Numbered from the stretch's first letter, positions 1-6,223 are shown. The stretch: 7,830 nucleotides of DNA from Gammaproteobacteria bacterium (GCA_027076245.1 JALTKC010000041.1:1-7830); one strand, 5' to 3'. The notes: a model not told the origin generated them from the letters alone. Numbers and translations: made by a program.

Positions 1-433
1 ACAATACAGAGTCTATCTGCATCATTGCATTCATTTTTACCAGAATATCTTCTATGGGCGACAGTCCTTCAATGGTGTCCAGGGTATTATCTTTAATAAC
101 ATATTGTATTGTAATATCCAGTCTCTGGGTATTTTCATCATAGCTGGGTTCGATATCGACATTGCCACCTGAGGCATGAAACGCATCCAGTATGTTTTTA
201 AGATGACTGGTTGGCTTTAATCTTAAAAACTCTGCATACACATCCGACAGCTCCAGATCGGTGACATTGTGCTTAGCTTTCAATTCCTTAAACTGAACAT
301 CCGTTAAAGTCGGGTATATCTGATGATCCTTGTTCTGGTATTTCTTACCCAGTTCAAAGGCCATATTGTCCAGGTATGCATTTCCCATGTCCACAACAAG
401 GGCTTCATGTTTTTCTAAAAGTTCTTGATCCAT
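1..433 (-). CDS. hypothetical protein, N-terminal part (runs off the left edge)
   Basis: An open frame of about 144 codons begins at the ATG at 433-431 and has no stop before the window edge, so only the N-terminal part is visible. It begins MDQELLEKHEALVVDMGNAY and continues as an acidic soluble protein with no signal peptide, membrane segment or cysteine motif. An N-terminal amphipathic helix (about residues 2-32) is followed by a second helical stretch (about 45-85). After that comes a strand-like segment containing DIEPSYDENTQRLDITIQYV (about 97-116). A weak GGAT lies about 8 bases upstream of the start. The gene lies 75 bases downstream of the 212-residue gene on the same strand and probably belongs to the same operon. 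I do not recognise the family. The uninterrupted frame and protein-like composition support a real gene, but the ribosome binding site is poor. Confidence 0.7.
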   Translation of the reverse strand, partial: MDQELLEKHEALVVDMGNAYLDNMAFELGKKYQNKDHQIYPTLTDVQFKELKAKHNVTDLELSDVYAEFLRLKPTSHLKNILDAFHASGGNVDIEPSYDENTQRLDITIQYVIKDNTLDTIEGLSPIEDILVKMNAMMQIDSVL

Positions 434-508
434 TATTTATATCCGGTTTAAATCAGGTAAAATCTATTAACTATTTTTGATTTAGTTCATTAATACATTT
501 GAGAACAT

Positions 509-1147
509 TTACTCATGCTGAAACGGGTTATTAGACATCAGGGTGATTAAATAAGGCGCATAAGTTAAAACAGCCCCCTGGGCAGCGCCCAGTTGATGAA
601 ATGACCTGAGCAGCTGTTTCTGGCTGGATTCATTCCATGGATCATTATTAAATACCTTTAGTGCCTCAATTAAAGGCGCAATCTCTTCTCCTCCAACATA
701 CTGCTCCAGCATCTGAATGGACTCATCAATCATTTTTGCATTATAGTTCTCTGCAAGATTTTTAAGGCGTGCCTGTTCTGAGTCTTCAAACTCAGGCGGC
801 TCTTCTGATACATTCCCGTTCAGTACTTTAGGGGCAGTTGCCTGCTTCACCCCGATAAAGGCGTCATATTCACTTTCTGCCCGCTGCTTTAACAGAGCGA
901 TAAAAGCATTGAATGCCATTTCATTCGGCTTGTTTAAATGAAATGACAGCAGGATACTGCCGTTTACGCGGCTGTGAAATTCTAGTTTCGAACCATTAAC
1001 AATATACTCAGGATCCAGTATGGACAGTATTACACTGAAACTTTCTTCTTTAAAACGTGTTTTAATTCGAACATTTACAGCATCATCAACGAGTTCAAAC
1101 TCCTGAGAACCTTTAAAAAGCTGTTTTTGTATCAGTTTTGTGCTCAT
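509..1147 (-). CDS. hypothetical protein, 212 residues
   Basis: This is a complete frame from ATG to TAA encoding a soluble acidic protein with no signal peptide or obvious membrane helix. Residues 10-75 alternate polar and hydrophobic residues as in a beta-rich domain (for example VNVRIKTRF, SFSVILSIL and GSILLSFHL). Residues 76-92 look helical. A Glu/Pro-rich linker (about 113-122, EEPPEFEDSE) leads to a helical C-terminal half (about 124-208). This suggests two domains joined by a flexible linker. The ribosome binding site is weak (an AAGA stretch about 10 bases upstream). The gene starts 107 bases after the acyltransferase gene on the same strand and is followed by another unknown gene 75 bases on. 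I do not recognise the family and assign no function. It is likely real because it is long, has no good competitor on the opposite strand, and continues the gene order. Confidence 0.8.
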   Translation of the reverse strand: MSTKLIQKQLFKGSQEFELVDDAVNVRIKTRFKEESFSVILSILDPEYIVNGSKLEFHSRVNGSILLSFHLNKPNEMAFNAFIALLKQRAESEYDAFIGVKQATAPKVLNGNVSEEPPEFEDSEQARLKNLAENYNAKMIDESIQMLEQYVGGEEIAPLIEALKVFNNDPWNESSQKQLLRSFHQLGAAQGAVLTYAPYLITLMSNNPFQHE

Positions 1148-1254
1148 ATCTGTGTCTTTTTTACTGGTATTTTTACATTATTCATAGTATCTATTCATAA
1201 ATGTCCTGCACCAGCCCTTAATTTTGGAGTGCCTATTTTAGGTGATGTCTGTTT

Positions 1255-2289
1255 TTAAGACAATGTTTTCAGCAGGCCCTTCAATTTATCAATTACTGGA
1301 CGGCTCTTATTACAAGGGGCTATATTTCCACAGACCAGTTCAAAACGCCCCCTGCGTCGTGACATCCAGTCCTGCTTATAACGTTCATTGCCTGTCAGGA
1401 AGTCAATTTCATCAACCTTATCCGTGTCAATTACATATTCCATCAGGAAACGGGTAAGAATTGAGCCTGGTGAATACTGTTTCCAGGCTTCATCATAGGC
1501 TAACCTGAAAATACTGGCTTTCCCATGCACTACAAACCATAGCTGTGCCGCAGCAGGTTGGTTTTTAATATAAAGTACCGCCAGCCTTAACCAGCCCTGT
1601 TCGGCAAACTGCTTCACCATTCCTTCCAGCAGAGCAACATATTGTTCATGGGCTTTCCAGCTGGCCTTATAGACAGTATGATAATCCGCTATTGCCTGCT
1701 CTATATCCTGATCAATAAAAAGCCGGATTTCGAACCCCTGTTCACGTTCAAGCTTACGCTGTTTTCGGGCTATCGTACTGCGTACTCTACCGGGACGTTC
1801 GGCCATGTACTGTGCAAAGTTTTTTCCCTGCACAGCATAGCTCCAGTTAAAAAAGCGAAAACCGCTATAACAGGACATGCCCTGGGCTTCCAGAGCCTGT
1901 TGTAAGCCCGTTATTCTTTGATCATTCTCGTCAAATGGCCTGAGACTCAAAGAGCGCCATGACAATTGACTTAATCCTGTGGCCAGACAGGTTCGTATTT
2001 TCAGCTGAGAATCGTCCTCAGCAAGCAGCAGGCTATAAATTGAACTGTATGGATGTGAGAGTGATTGCCAGTTGCCATCACTCTGCTGTATCAGAGGCAG
2101 AATGGCCAGTATGTTATCCTGTTCAACTATACAGGCCAGTAACAGTGACTGATCATTTTCAAGCGTTGTTGCCGCTAGGTTCTCAAACCAGGGACGGGAA
2201 AAAGACATATTTTCTCCCGCCCCTTTTTCAAAGAGCGTATCGGCACTAACAGGCAATTGAGTCCAGTCGGTATAACAGACAAATCTCAT
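1255..2289 (-). CDS. FemAB/BioF2-like GNAT family acyltransferase
   Basis: A 344-residue protein that matches, by its motifs, the GNAT-fold acyltransferases of the FemAB/BioF2 type (Acetyltransf_6, CelD/BcsL-like), which usually have two tandem GNAT-like domains. The key landmarks lie in the C-terminal domain. A basic helix at about 165-181 (RPGRVRSTIARKQRKLE) is typical of the domain entry. The core follows at about 234-300 (LRLAVLYIKNQPAAAQLWFV, then FRLAYDEAWKQYSPGSILTR). The signature DFLTGNERYKQDW at 296-308 closes it and resembles the family's DF-GDE-YK--W motif. No signal peptide is present. Such enzymes transfer acyl or aminoacyl groups to cell-envelope, polysaccharide or small-molecule acceptors; the substrate here cannot be read from sequence. 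The ATG directly abuts the stop of the upstream gene (TGAATG) without a clear ribosome binding site, so translation is probably coupled. The family call is confident, the role is not. Confidence 0.85.
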   Translation of the reverse strand: MRFVCYTDWTQLPVSADTLFEKGAGENMSFSRPWFENLAATTLENDQSLLLACIVEQDNILAILPLIQQSDGNWQSLSHPYSSIYSLLLAEDDSQLKIRTCLATGLSQLSWRSLSLRPFDENDQRITGLQQALEAQGMSCYSGFRFFNWSYAVQGKNFAQYMAERPGRVRSTIARKQRKLEREQGFEIRLFIDQDIEQAIADYHTVYKASWKAHEQYVALLEGMVKQFAEQGWLRLAVLYIKNQPAAAQLWFVVHGKASIFRLAYDEAWKQYSPGSILTRFLMEYVIDTDKVDEIDFLTGNERYKQDWMSRRRGRFELVCGNIAPCNKSRPVIDKLKGLLKTLS

Positions 2290-2601
2290 TCAGGATTCAT
2301 ACATTCTTTTCAGATTATCCGTTACATATTCATAGGTGTATGAATTTTCTCCACAATGAATCAGTGTATCATCACCCTCTCTGAAGGTCAGATAGGGTCT
2401 TGCCTGTACACCATCAATCTCAATATTGGAAGTATCATCAATAATACTGGCCATACTATAAGCAATAAGTGCGGTAGTGTTTTCTAATGTCAAACCCTCC
2501 AGACCTGCTTCTACCAGTTTAGTATGAATATCTTCAGTAATTTCCCTGATAAAAGCTTGCTGGATTTCATCGAATTTTTCAATATCTAATTTGAGTTCCA
2601 T
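2290..2601 (-). CDS. hypothetical protein, 103 residues, first gene of the acyltransferase operon
   Basis: I place the start at the ATG at 2601-2599, not at the TTG seven codons upstream (2622-2620), because AAGAGA lies six bases before the ATG while the TTG has no comparable site. The protein starts MELKLDIEKFDEIQQAF. It is acidic and soluble, with helices at about 6-30 and 36-57 and a mixed strand region after that (ARPYLTFREGDDTLIHCGEN). There is no DSL phosphopantetheine motif, so it is not an obvious acyl carrier protein, although such proteins are common partners of acyltransferases. Its stop abuts the acyltransferase ATG, which points to co-expression and possibly to a shared complex. 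I do not recognise the family. It is a confident gene of unknown function. Confidence 0.78.
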   Translation of the reverse strand: MELKLDIEKFDEIQQAFIREITEDIHTKLVEAGLEGLTLENTTALIAYSMASIIDDTSNIEIDGVQARPYLTFREGDDTLIHCGENSYTYEYVTDNLKRMYES

Positions 2602-2671
2602 ATTACATCTCTTGTAATTCAATTGTCTTGATTTCTACATAACAGATAAAGCGCTTATAAACGAAACAGCT

Positions 2672-2689
2672 TTAACTTAATTAAGTCAA
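2672..2689. promoter_or_regulatory. near-perfect 18-base palindrome, candidate operator
   Basis: The sequence TTAACTTAATTAAGTCAA is a dyad with a single mismatched pair (half sites TTAACTTAA and TTAAGTCAA). It lies 71 bases upstream of the start of the 103-residue gene on the minus strand, where promoter elements for that operon would be expected, and its right end reads TTGACT on the minus strand. A dimeric repressor or activator could bind here. This is inferred from symmetry and position only, and AT-rich DNA produces such dyads by chance more often than balanced DNA does. Confidence 0.35.
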
Positions 2690-2782
2690 ATTTCAATTGA
2701 TTGATATGAATAAGCCGCTGCTTTCGGCTCTATAATATTTGGGTGAGTATCATAACGTATTTTACGAAAGCATAAACCAAAA

Positions 2783-2810
2783 AAAGTAAAAAGTTATGTA
2801 TTTTTACTTT
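2783..2810. repeat. perfect 10-base inverted repeat with 8-base spacer
   Basis: AAAGTAAAAA (2783-2792) and TTTTTACTTT (2801-2810) are exact reverse complements around GTTATGTA. The right arm overlaps the first two bases of the TTGACA element of the plus-strand promoter, which would suit an operator better than a terminator, since the stem has only one G or C per arm. No gene upstream needs a terminator here because the flanking genes diverge. Confidence 0.4.
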
Positions 2811-2838
2811 GACAATTGGGTGCAATCACATGTATTAT
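2809..2838 (+). promoter_or_regulatory. sigma70-like promoter of the 53-residue gene
   Basis: A perfect TTGACA (2809-2814) and TATTAT (2833-2838, five of six consensus bases) are separated by 18 bases. Transcription would start near 2845, giving a leader of about 88 bases before the ATG at 2933. This is the best-matching promoter on the plus strand in the window and it points at a gene too short for routine calling, so each supports the other. Confidence 0.6.
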
Positions 2839-2863
2839 ATCGTACACATTGAAAATTAGCATA

Positions 2864-2898
2864 CTCATACAAACTTATACAAACCCAATCTGTATGAG
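2864..2898 (+). repeat. leader inverted repeat and tandem ATACAAAC repeats
   Basis: CTCATACA (2864-2871) and TGTATGAG (2891-2898) are exact reverse complements with a 19-base loop; the pairing can extend outward with CATA/TATG after a small bulge. Within and overlapping the left arm, ATACAAAC occurs twice with a 10-base period (2867-2874 and 2877-2884). The structure lies in the predicted leader of the 53-residue gene, about 35 bases before its start. It could form an RNA hairpin or be a protein binding site spaced by one DNA turn. Confidence 0.4.
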
Positions 2899-2932
2899 CT
2901 TATGTGGGCTAAAGCAAACTAAAAGGTGATTT

Positions 2933-3094
2933 ATGAGTGAAGCAAGCAATACTAGACCTAAGGTACCTGAAGGTCATTCTCGCTTTTTGACTACTCGTCA
3001 GAAAGAACCTAATGAAAAAGGTTTTGTTGGATATGATACTATCTGGGAACCCTTCCAGAAGGAAGTCCCATATCAGACTCCTAAGCGTCCATAA
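2933..3094 (+). CDS. small hypothetical protein, 53 residues
   Basis: A short plus-strand gene starts at ATG 2933 with AAAAGGTGAT ending four bases upstream as ribosome binding site, and ends with TAA. The protein begins MSEASNTRPKVPEGHSRFL and ends with Pro-Lys-Arg-Pro. It is hydrophilic and near neutral, with six prolines and six aromatic residues, no cysteine, no signal peptide and no membrane helix. The middle (residues 30-41, GFVGYDTIWEPF) is the most motif-like part. It has its own promoter (2809-2838), a structured leader and a 3' hairpin six bases after the stop, so it looks like a monocistronic unit. Antisense frames across it lack such signals. I do not recognise the family. Composition suggests an extended or partner-folded protein, which is inference. 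Confidence 0.72.
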   Translation: MSEASNTRPKVPEGHSRFLTTRQKEPNEKGFVGYDTIWEPFQKEVPYQTPKRP

Positions 3095-3100
3095 GACCTG

Positions 3101-3137
3101 AATTAGCTGTTCTGCATAATCAGCAGAACAGCTAATT
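3101..3137 (+). terminator. strong hairpin after the 53-residue gene
   Basis: AATTAGCTGTTCTG (3101-3114) and CAGAACAGCTAATT (3124-3137) form a perfect 14-base stem with a nine-base loop, beginning six bases after the stop codon. The following bases (ATATTTAAACC) hold only a weak T-run. I call it a probable terminator or 3' stabilising stem. Because the SlyD-like gene converges on it from the right, it may serve both transcripts. Confidence 0.65.
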
Positions 3138-3281
3138 ATATTTAAACCGTAAACATTCTCAAATTTACATTTAAGCTCTAGCATCCATTCTAATTTCTTC
3201 TAAAGCAACATTATCCAGCAGTTTAAAAGAAATAAATCCATTTATATCATTCTGGCAAAATTTTAAACTCTGATTTGATCT

Positions 3282-3803
3282 CTATAGAGGAACTGTAAGG
3301 TTTCCATCAATATCCGGGCCATTTTCAATCTTACCACCAGCAGCCAGTTCTTCATTAGTCGCATCACGGACAGTGAGTACTTCCAGTCTAAAAATAACAT
3401 TACGTCCACACAGCGGATTATTGCCATCGACGGTAATGGTTTTATCATCTATTCTGGTCACAATAAAGTTTTTAGTATCACCTTTCTCGTTTTCCATAAT
3501 GATGGTCGTGCCGACTTCATGATATTCTTCGGGCACATTTTCAAGAAGATCGGTAAAAACCAGGTCTTCATCACGCTCACCGTATAACAGGTTACCATCT
3601 ATTGGAACTTCGATAATATCGCCTACGGCCTTACCTTCCAGTTCGGCAGCTACCGGAGTTGATAATACTTTATTAACCCCGTGTACATACCCAAGAGGAA
3701 ACTCGACCTCAGTAAGTACATCACCGGTTTTTTCATCAATAACCTGGTACTTGAGCTCTACGTATTTTTCGTGCTGAATTGTTTGCTTTGGTTGTATGTT
3801 CAT
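3282..3803 (-). CDS. SlyD-like FKBP-type peptidyl-prolyl isomerase, variant active-site loop
   Basis: A 173-residue cytoplasmic protein resembling SlyD, a folding helper that combines an FKBP prolyl isomerase domain with an insert-in-flap chaperone domain. Visible landmarks are the FKBP start (VELKYQVIDEKTGDVL, 15-30), the LGYVHG segment (37-42), LLYGERDEDLV (72-82), the insert region (about 83-125), and the closing part VDGNNPLCGRNVIFRLEVL (125-143) followed by VRDATNEEL. Two differences from canonical SlyD are seen. The loop usually read as ISGLE--LEG is here LSTPVAAELEG (47-57), so the Gly-Leu-Glu core is replaced. The His/Cys-rich metal-binding tail is absent; the protein ends GNLTVPL. 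It starts 25 bases after the 116-residue gene and is probably co-transcribed with it. Its ribosome binding site (AGGT about 13 bases upstream) is poor. Isomerase activity is uncertain, a chaperone role is plausible. Confidence 0.85.
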   Translation of the reverse strand: MNIQPKQTIQHEKYVELKYQVIDEKTGDVLTEVEFPLGYVHGVNKVLSTPVAAELEGKAVGDIIEVPIDGNLLYGERDEDLVFTDLLENVPEEYHEVGTTIIMENEKGDTKNFIVTRIDDKTITVDGNNPLCGRNVIFRLEVLTVRDATNEELAAGGKIENGPDIDGNLTVPL

Positions 3804-3828
3804 AATGTTTAAAATTACCTAAAAAAGC

Positions 3829-4179
3829 CTAAAAAATAGATGCAGCAAAGATTTTTGGTTCGCCTCTTTCATAGCCCACAACCATTCTTCCGAGCCATTC
3901 GCCTTCCTTTTTAGTACTGCGCACTCTAAACAGAAAAGTCACATGTTCACCACGTCGGATAAAACCGAGAAAATCATAATCTGGTGAAAGGCTGCGAGTT
4001 AATTCACTTTTGGAAAACTGTTTCCCAAGTTCTACTTCATTAAGACCCAGCAATAAATCATAAGAAAAATTTCTGATAAACTTACCATACTGGCCTTTAT
4101 TTGAATACTTAATGAGATCTTCCCACCAGGGAATACCCAGTTCTAAAAGTTCTTCATCAGTCAAGTCAATAATATTCAT
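3829..4179 (-). CDS. hypothetical protein, 116 residues, downstream of apr
   Basis: A complete frame with AAGAG about nine bases before the ATG. The soluble protein starts MNIIDLTDEELLELGIPWW, has a helical N-terminal half with a KYSNKGQYGKFIRNFSYDLL stretch (24-43), and ends in what look like three beta strands (FLGFIRRGEHVTFLFRVRS, GEWLGRMVVGYE, KIFAASIF). Helices followed by a curved sheet would fit an NTF2-like fold, but I see no diagnostic residues and do not assign one. It is separated from aprA by a hairpin and a terminator, and lies 25 bases upstream of the SlyD-like gene. The two may be expressed together, either by readthrough from apr or from a promoter near 4180-4225 that I could not identify. 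Function unknown. Confidence 0.8.
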   Translation of the reverse strand: MNIIDLTDEELLELGIPWWEDLIKYSNKGQYGKFIRNFSYDLLLGLNEVELGKQFSKSELTRSLSPDYDFLGFIRRGEHVTFLFRVRSTKKEGEWLGRMVVGYERGEPKIFAASIF

Positions 4180-4225
4180 TTGGCACTCTTATTAAATTAT
4201 TTGTTTTACAATATCATTAGCAAAA

Positions 4226-4254
4226 AAAAAGGCCAACATAAAGCTGGCCTTTTT
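4226..4254 (-). terminator. intrinsic terminator of the aprMBA operon
   Basis: AAAAAGGCCA (4226-4235) and TGGCCTTTTT (4245-4254) form a ten-base stem with a nine-base loop. Read on the minus strand the hairpin is followed by an unbroken run of nine T, the classic rho-independent form. It lies about 50 bases after the aprA stop and separates apr from the 116-residue gene. Confidence 0.85.
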
Positions 4255-4257
4255 AAA

Positions 4258-4291
4258 GCCCGACAGAAATTCGAGGGAGTTTCCGTCAGGC
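4258..4291 (-). repeat. imperfect 12-base hairpin between aprA and its terminator
   Basis: GCCCGACAGAAA (4258-4269) and TTTCCGTCAGGC (4280-4291) form a twelve-base-pair stem with two G-T pairs and a ten-base loop, starting about a dozen bases after the aprA stop. On the plus strand it is followed by TTTTT after two bases. In the apr transcript it precedes the main terminator, so it could protect the 3' end of a heavily used mRNA or act as a second, opposite-facing terminator. Confidence 0.6.
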
Positions 4292-4303
4292 AGTTTTTAC
4301 TAC

Positions 4304-6223
4304 TTAACCTTTAGCTGCTGCTTCTTGTTGCTTTTTAATTTCAGCTAAGGCTTTATCTTCAATGTCTCCAACCAGGTGATACAATGGTGCTTTTTCCATT
4401 GTATATTCACCCGTTTGAGGATCACGACGAGAGACTGTCAGTACATGCCAGTTCTTATCATCCAGTTTCATCGCATCACCACGGTAGTAATAACCAGGCC
4501 AGCGAGTTTCCTTACGGAACAGTGTATGATGCATAACTGACTCAGAAGTCAGAAGACGGTGCTTTAATTCCCATGCACGTAACAGTTCATGGATATTTTC
4601 AGCCGCAACCTTCTCCAGATCCTCTTCCAGGGTCTTCATTTTCTTCAGACCGATATGTAAGAGTTTCTCGTTAGTCATATAGTTAACGGTTACACCACCT
4701 GCGTATTCGTCCATCAGCTTCTGTAAGCGGTCAAGACCCTGACGTGGGTTAATGTAGTTAGGGTTAACAGTACCGGCAACAATTTCATTGCGGTAAATCT
4801 TGTAGTGTTCCATTGGCTTGTAGATCTCTTCCTTACGGCGATTGATCTGCTCATCAGAAACACGAATACCCTGTGCCTTGCCATCGTCAATGTATTTACA
4901 TGCCGCTTTAGCCGCCAGACGACCTTCAGTAAATGAACCTGAAGAGAACGCGTGTGGAGTACCACCAACCGCATCACCCGCACCGAATAGACCTTCAACA
5001 GTGGTCATACGGTTATAACCCCAGAAGTACTCATCTGGAGAAATATCTTCAGGGCCTGAACACCATGCGCCACAACCGGTAGCATGAGAACCCATAACAT
5101 AAGGCTCAGAGGTAGTCAGTTCTGGGTTTTCGTGCTTAGGATTAACATCCGTTGCAGCCCAAAGTACAGCCTGACCAACGGTCATACCCAGGAAGTTGTG
5201 CCAGCCAATCTCTTCAAGATGTGGATCCTGGAATGCTTCCATGGTAACCATGTGAATAGGACCTTTACCAGAAGCGACCTCATTAATGAATGCGTGGTTA
5301 CGCAGACAGGTAGGAATTGGGCGGTGAGAAACGTGAGATGCTTCAATGTCCAGGTATTCTTTACCAACCATTTCCTGTAATGCAGGGAACCACTTGGATT
5401 CATACTCTTCACCATCACAGTTCTGAGTATAGGTTTTAAGATGCAGGAAGTAAGCACCAACTGGACCGTAACCATCTTTGAAACGTGCCAGTACGATACG
5501 GTTTTCCATCTGAGTCATTTTTGCGCCAGCACCGATCATCAGACCATAAGCTGAACCAGAAGACCATGGAGCATACCATACACGACCCGCACCTTCACCG
5601 ACTGAACGTGGCTTAAAGATGTTAGACGCGCCACCAGCACCGACAATAACGGTTTTGGATTTAAATACATGGTAGTCACCAGTACGGACGTTGAAACCAA
5701 CAGCACCCGCAACACGGTTTTCCTTAGACTCGTCCATTAACAGGTGAGTCACACAGATACGGTTATAAACCTTATCTGCTGATTTTTTAGCAGCCTTAGC
5801 TACTAATGGCTTGTATGATTCACCATGAATCATAATCTGCCAGCGACCTTCACGCAGATAGGCGCCAGTTTTAGGGTTACGCATAATCGGCATACCCCAT
5901 TCTTCAAACTGGTGAACCGCAGAGTCAACGTGACGCGCCATATCAAACAGCAGGTCTTCACGAACCATACCCATTAAGTCAATACGAGCATAACGAACGT
6001 GATCTTCAGGGTTATTCTCGCCAAAACGAGTACCCATGTAACAGTTGATTGCGTACAGACCCTGTGCAACAGCACCGGAACGGTCAATATTTGCTTTTTC
6101 AGCAATAACAATCTTCTTGTCCTTACCCCAGTAGCGAGCTTCGAAAGCAGCACCTGTACCACCAAGGCCGGCACCTGCAACCAGGATATCGATATTATCT
6201 TCTATAACTGTTTTGTAGCCCAT
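4304..6223 (-). CDS. aprA: adenylylsulfate reductase alpha subunit (FAD-binding)
   Basis: AprA is the catalytic FAD subunit of dissimilatory APS reductase, a cytoplasmic enzyme that interconverts APS with sulfite plus AMP. The 639-residue length is normal for the family. The N-terminal FAD fold is clear (GAGLGGTGAAFEA at 17-29), followed by RSGAVAQGLYAIN (48-60), ARFKDGYGPVGA (246-257), GSHATGCGAWCSGPED (378-393) and GLFGAGDAVGGTPHAFSSGS (411-430). Arg247 and His380 sit at a constant offset of 18 from the Arg265 and His398 that I recall as substrate-contacting residues in the Archaeoglobus enzyme, so the active site looks intact. The start overlaps the aprB stop (TAATG), with AAGGGG ten bases upstream. 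A hairpin and strong terminator follow the gene. The AprM-type operon suggests the oxidative direction, sulfite to APS, in a sulfur oxidiser. No defect is seen. Confidence 0.98.
   Translation of the reverse strand: MGYKTVIEDNIDILVAGAGLGGTGAAFEARYWGKDKKIVIAEKANIDRSGAVAQGLYAINCYMGTRFGENNPEDHVRYARIDLMGMVREDLLFDMARHVDSAVHQFEEWGMPIMRNPKTGAYLREGRWQIMIHGESYKPLVAKAAKKSADKVYNRICVTHLLMDESKENRVAGAVGFNVRTGDYHVFKSKTVIVGAGGASNIFKPRSVGEGAGRVWYAPWSSGSAYGLMIGAGAKMTQMENRIVLARFKDGYGPVGAYFLHLKTYTQNCDGEEYESKWFPALQEMVGKEYLDIEASHVSHRPIPTCLRNHAFINEVASGKGPIHMVTMEAFQDPHLEEIGWHNFLGMTVGQAVLWAATDVNPKHENPELTTSEPYVMGSHATGCGAWCSGPEDISPDEYFWGYNRMTTVEGLFGAGDAVGGTPHAFSSGSFTEGRLAAKAACKYIDDGKAQGIRVSDEQINRRKEEIYKPMEHYKIYRNEIVAGTVNPNYINPRQGLDRLQKLMDEYAGGVTVNYMTNEKLLHIGLKKMKTLEEDLEKVAAENIHELLRAWELKHRLLTSESVMHHTLFRKETRWPGYYYRGDAMKLDDKNWHVLTVSRRDPQTGEYTMEKAPLYHLVGDIEDKALAEIKKQQEAAAKG

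Larger units (their letters stand above)
2602..2932. other. divergent intergenic region with three inverted repeats
   Basis: This AT-rich stretch of 331 bases separates the minus-strand acyltransferase operon from the plus-strand 53-residue gene. It contains no convincing reading frame. Three separate dyads are visible: a near-perfect 18-base palindrome (2672-2689), an AT-only-core inverted repeat (2783-2810) and a leader inverted repeat (2864-2898). A short AGCCG/CGGCT hairpin lies at 2713-2729. A sigma70-like promoter for the plus-strand gene is at 2809-2838. No single good promoter for the minus operon stands out; the best fit is a TTTATA-like element near 2656-2661 with weak upstream hexamers inside the 18-base palindrome. 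Confidence 0.7.

Noticed and set aside
1242..2249. Plus-strand frames opposite the acyltransferase (1242-1457, 1642-1905, 1959-2249)
   Set aside because: They lie antisense to a gene with a recognisable family signature and have no supporting start signals.
2290..2601. Acyl carrier protein as identity of the 103-residue gene
   Set aside because: Tempting beside an acyltransferase, but there is no DSL phosphopantetheine attachment motif.
2731..2736. Perfect TATAAT on the plus strand
   Set aside because: No acceptable -35 hexamer lies 16-18 bases upstream and the stronger promoter at 2809-2838 is closer to the gene.
2909..3184. 91-codon minus-strand frame opposite the 53-residue gene
   Set aside because: It reads through the perfect 3' hairpin and across the promoter-backed plus-strand gene, has no good ribosome binding site and its C-terminal two thirds looks like antisense translation.
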